Origin: Streptomyces cellostaticus
GTDB lineage: Bacteria; Actinomycetota; Actinomycetes; Streptomycetales; Streptomycetaceae
Length of the DNA: 64,000 nucleotides
Direction of reading: 5' to 3'
Assembly: GCF_023630175.1 (NCBI RefSeq)
Contig: NZ_JALLIN010000018.1
Span: 1-64,000, forward strand
Positions 61,234-64,000 of this stretch are shown one piece after another. Made by a program: the position numbers and the translations under genes. Position 1 is the stretch's first letter; each line of letters starts with the position of its first letter. Below the pieces are notes generated by a model that made no database searches, had not been told where the DNA came from, and saw only the letters and a program-made list of their open reading frames with translations.

Positions 61234-64000
61234 ATGACGCGCAACTGGCGCCGCATACCCGGCCGCCGGACCAGTGCGGCACTGCTCGCCACCGCAGTCG
61301 CCACGACCGGCATCGTCTACGCAGGACTCCGGCTGGACACCGACACCCCGGACCGCGGGGCCACCGAAAACAGGCGGACCGCACGAACCGTCACCGAAGC
61401 CGAAGCCGCCGACGAGGCGGCCCGGACCGGGAAGCGGGTCGAGATCACCTCCGCGCGCACGGCACACTCCACCACCTGGGCCCGCCCCGACGGACTCATG
61501 GCGAAGCAGCTCTACTCGTCACCCATCCGTGCCAAGGTGGGCGGCGGATGGAAGAGGATCGACGCGAGCCTGCACCGCACCAAGGATGGATGGGAACCGG
61601 TCGCCACCAACACCCGCATGGTGTTCTCGCCCGGCTCCGCCGCACCCGGCAAGCGGCGCGCCTCCCGTTCGACCACGCAAAGGATCTCCCTCCTCAAGAG
61701 CACAGCCGCAACCGACACCGGGACCCCGCTGGCCTCACTGCACGTCGGTACCGGCGATGGCACCTATGACATCCAGCTCACCTGGCCCGGTACCGTCCCC
61801 ACCCCCATCATCGACGGCAACCGCGCCCTGTACCCGGACATCTTCCCCGGTGGCGACCTGGTGCTCACCGCCGACGACGACGGCTTCGGCCAGCTCGTCG
61901 TCCTGAAGAACCGCCAGGCAGCCTCCGACCCGCATGTGCAGCAGCTCGTCTACGGCCTGCACTCCGCCGAGCTGACCTTTCGCCTGGACCCGTCCTCTGG
62001 GATCGTCAGCGCCGAGAACCCCTACGGCGAAGAAGTCGCGGTCTCGCCCACCCCGCTGATGTGGGACAGCAGCGGAGCGCCAGCCACCACGGACGGCGAC
62101 GTCGGCGCCACCGCCCAGCCCACCGAGCCCGAATCCGCGGCCCCTTCGGACCCCGTCGTGCCCGACCCCAGCGACACTCCGACCGCCACGGCAGACGATC
62201 CCGTCGAATCCGACGAGCAGAGCGACACCGATGTCGAGGACCTGCCCTCCGCGAGCGACGGTCCCGAACCGACTGTGGCGGAGTCTCCGCTGCCGTCCGC
62301 CCCTCCGGAACCGACCCCGGCACCGTCACAGACCGGCTCCGCTGCCACGCTGAGCCTGCCTTCCCTCGACGGCCCCTCACCCGACTCTCGCGGCGATCTG
62401 GTGGGGACCGACCTGTCCGCCGGACGGTGGACCATCACTCCGAACCAGGACTTCCTCACTGATCCGGACATCACCTACCCGGTGTTCATCGACCCCTCGG
62501 TCAAGAAGCACGTCCAGAACTGGACCACGGCCTACGACCGGCACCCCACGGCCACCTTCTACAACGGCAAGGGCTTCAACAGGGGAGGAACGCACGAGGC
62601 GCGGGTCGGCTTCGAATCCGACACCTGGGGCACCTCCCGCTCGTTCTTCAACATCACCTTCGACAAAGACCTCAAGGGAACAAAGATCAGCAGCGCGAAG
62701 CTTCGCCTGCTGGAGACCTACTCCTGGTCCTGCAGTGCCCGCTCCATGAGCGTGCACATCACCGGCGAGATCAACGCCCACACCAACTGGCGCAACGCGC
62801 CCAAACTTCACGACGGCAACAAGCTCGCCACCAAGAGCTTCGCGCACGGCTGGAAGGCATCCAGCTGCCGTGACTCCTACGAAGCGTTCGACGTGAAGAA
62901 GGGCGCCCAGAAGACCGCCGACGACGGCGACGACACCATCACTTTCGGACTGCGCGCCCGCGACGAGCATTCCCAGTACGCGTGGAAGAAGTTCCAGGCC
63001 AACGGCGACTTCTCCCCGTACCTGGAGCTCGTCTACAACCGAAAGCCTACGATCGTCTCCAACTCCTTGGACTTGGGGCCGGACGCCAAGTGCACCACCA
63101 CCAAGCCCTATGTCCGCATGGGCTCCGCCGATCTGACCTTCACCGCCAAGGCCACGGACAAGGACAAGAACCTCAACTACCTCGACTTCGACCTCTGGCC
63201 CACGGGCCAGTGGCAGAGCACCGGTGACCTTCTCAAGACGGCCGGCAAGGTGTCCGTCGGGGCCGATACCGGCACGGCACTGAAGACGACGAAGGGTTTT
63301 TCCACCACCGGCCTGAAGGACGGCACCACGTACTCGTGGCGGGTCCGAGCCGTCGACGACGCCGCAAGCTCGTCGGCCTTCTACCCGAGCAAGTCCGTCT
63401 GCCGGTTCGTCCTGGACACCACCGCCCCCCGACCGCCCGAGGTCACGTCCGTCGACTTCCCCGACGCCGACGGGTCCGAGAACGGATTCGGCAGTGGTGC
63501 CGAGGACGCCATCTGGAGCACCAAGAAGTTCGGCACGCCCGGCTCCTTCACCTTCCGCGCCGTCAACTCCGACGTTGTGCGCTACGAATACGGCTTCAAC
63601 TCACCCAGCTACACGGGCCAGATTGCGCGCACGGCCGGCACCGCCACGAGCGTCAAGACCACCATCACCGATGCCAAGCCGCCGACCGCCGGCCCCAACG
63701 TGCTCTACGTCCGCACCCTCGACAGCGCGGGCAACTATTCCGACCCGCTGAAGTACTTCTTCTACGTCACGCCTCGCGACCAGGCCGATGCCCCCGGCGA
63801 CTTCACCGGCGACAAGCTGCCCGATTTGATGGTGGTCACAGAAGGCGGCAATCTTGCCCTCTACCCGTCGCAAGCCGACAAAGACCTGGTCAAGGGAACG
63901 GGCGACCTGGACTACTCCATGGCAGGAGCCTACCGAGCCAACCCCGATAAGGACCCGAACGGCGACGAACTGCCACCATACGTCGCCGCGTCCTCCGGTC
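61234..64000 (+). CDS. Large secreted protein, partial at the window end
   Basis: The frame from ATG 61234 stays open for 922 codons to the end of the window; the C-terminus is missing. GGGGAAAGGGA precedes the ATG. The N-terminus (TRNWRRIPGRRTSAALLATA and following) is a signal peptide. Residues about 75-280 resemble the front of RHS-associated secreted proteins (KQLYSSPIRAKVGGGWKRID); an acidic Pro/Ser linker (280-375) follows; then a DNRLRE-like lectin fold (ARVGFESDTWGTSRSFFNIT, LRLLETYSWSCSARSMSVHI), fibronectin-like segments (DGTTYSWRVRAVDD) and the start of a VCBS/FG-GAP repeat (GDFTGDKLPDLMVV). Probably a cell-surface or toxin-delivery partner. Confidence 0.8.
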   Translation, partial: MTRNWRRIPGRRTSAALLATAVATTGIVYAGLRLDTDTPDRGATENRRTARTVTEAEAADEAARTGKRVEITSARTAHSTTWARPDGLMAKQLYSSPIRAKVGGGWKRIDASLHRTKDGWEPVATNTRMVFSPGSAAPGKRRASRSTTQRISLLKSTAATDTGTPLASLHVGTGDGTYDIQLTWPGTVPTPIIDGNRALYPDIFPGGDLVLTADDDGFGQLVVLKNRQAASDPHVQQLVYGLHSAELTFRLDPSSGIVSAENPYGEEVAVSPTPLMWDSSGAPATTDGDVGATAQPTEPESAAPSDPVVPDPSDTPTATADDPVESDEQSDTDVEDLPSASDGPEPTVAESPLPSAPPEPTPAPSQTGSAATLSLPSLDGPSPDSRGDLVGTDLSAGRWTITPNQDFLTDPDITYPVFIDPSVKKHVQNWTTAYDRHPTATFYNGKGFNRGGTHEARVGFESDTWGTSRSFFNITFDKDLKGTKISSAKLRLLETYSWSCSARSMSVHITGEINAHTNWRNAPKLHDGNKLATKSFAHGWKASSCRDSYEAFDVKKGAQKTADDGDDTITFGLRARDEHSQYAWKKFQANGDFSPYLELVYNRKPTIVSNSLDLGPDAKCTTTKPYVRMGSADLTFTAKATDKDKNLNYLDFDLWPTGQWQSTGDLLKTAGKVSVGADTGTALKTTKGFSTTGLKDGTTYSWRVRAVDDAASSSAFYPSKSVCRFVLDTTAPRPPEVTSVDFPDADGSENGFGSGAEDAIWSTKKFGTPGSFTFRAVNSDVVRYEYGFNSPSYTGQIARTAGTATSVKTTITDAKPPTAGPNVLYVRTLDSAGNYSDPLKYFFYVTPRDQADAPGDFTGDKLPDLMVVTEGGNLALYPSQADKDLVKGTGDLDYSMAGAYRANPDKDPNGDELPPYVAASSG

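Overview
The window reads as high-GC Streptomyces chromosome. Coding regions have GC-rich third positions, GTG starts and GTGA stop-start overlaps are frequent, several genes have a -10 box 6-7 nt before the start codon (leaderless transcripts), and the gene content (SoxR of actinomycete type, SigK/RskA, class F sortase, homogentisate dioxygenase, extracellular GDSL lipase) is typical. From memory, the order soxR - hmgA - GDSL lipase follows the S. coelicolor core chromosome around SCO1697-SCO1725; this was not checked by alignment.

1-41.3 kb is core chromosome. It holds an SDR/acyl-CoA ligase/TetR operon (54-3123); NamZ-like muramidase, an alpha/beta-hydrolase-like protein and a penicillin-acylase-family enzyme (3.3-8.7 kb); soxR and a MaoC hydratase with its TetR (9.6-11.3 kb); an acyl-CoA dehydrogenase and a divergent TetR whose operator sequence recurs before an aldehyde/alcohol dehydrogenase operon (11.8-18.1 kb); a sugar-type ABC ATPase; a class F sortase with its candidate substrate; a molybdopterin oxidoreductase; hmgA with a palindromic operator across its promoter; an orphan Type ISP specificity-domain protein; a CaiB-type CoA-transferase; the SigK/anti-sigma pair divergent from DUF4331, TPR and NicO-type metal transporter genes; a Ser/Thr kinase; a secreted lipase; an AAA ATPase; and a DUF72 protein.

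41.4-41.8 kb is a scar made of a 22-codon tyrosine-recombinase remnant and the C-terminal end of an IS630-type transposase. 41.8-45.5 kb is a small RiPP-like locus on the minus strand: two tiny coupled genes, a 39-residue precursor-like peptide isolated between strong hairpins, an asparagine-synthase-like gene that has lost its centre, and a coupled methyltransferase. An HTH/TPR regulator is divergent from it.

46.0-52.9 kb is an apparently complete pSAM2-type actinomycete integrative and conjugative element (AICE): a regulator with two fused GntR domains, an SCO3933-type regulatory protein, a TraB/FtsK DNA translocase, an SpdB-like spread protein, a RepSA-type HUH replication initiator, excisionase and tyrosine integrase. 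No tRNA or flanking att repeat was found.

53.0-64.0 kb is a polymorphic-toxin locus: a 2415-residue secreted RHS/YD-repeat protein with a pretoxin HINT domain and a roughly 110-residue C-terminal toxin, a candidate immunity gene immediately downstream, and a divergent large secreted protein that runs off the window.
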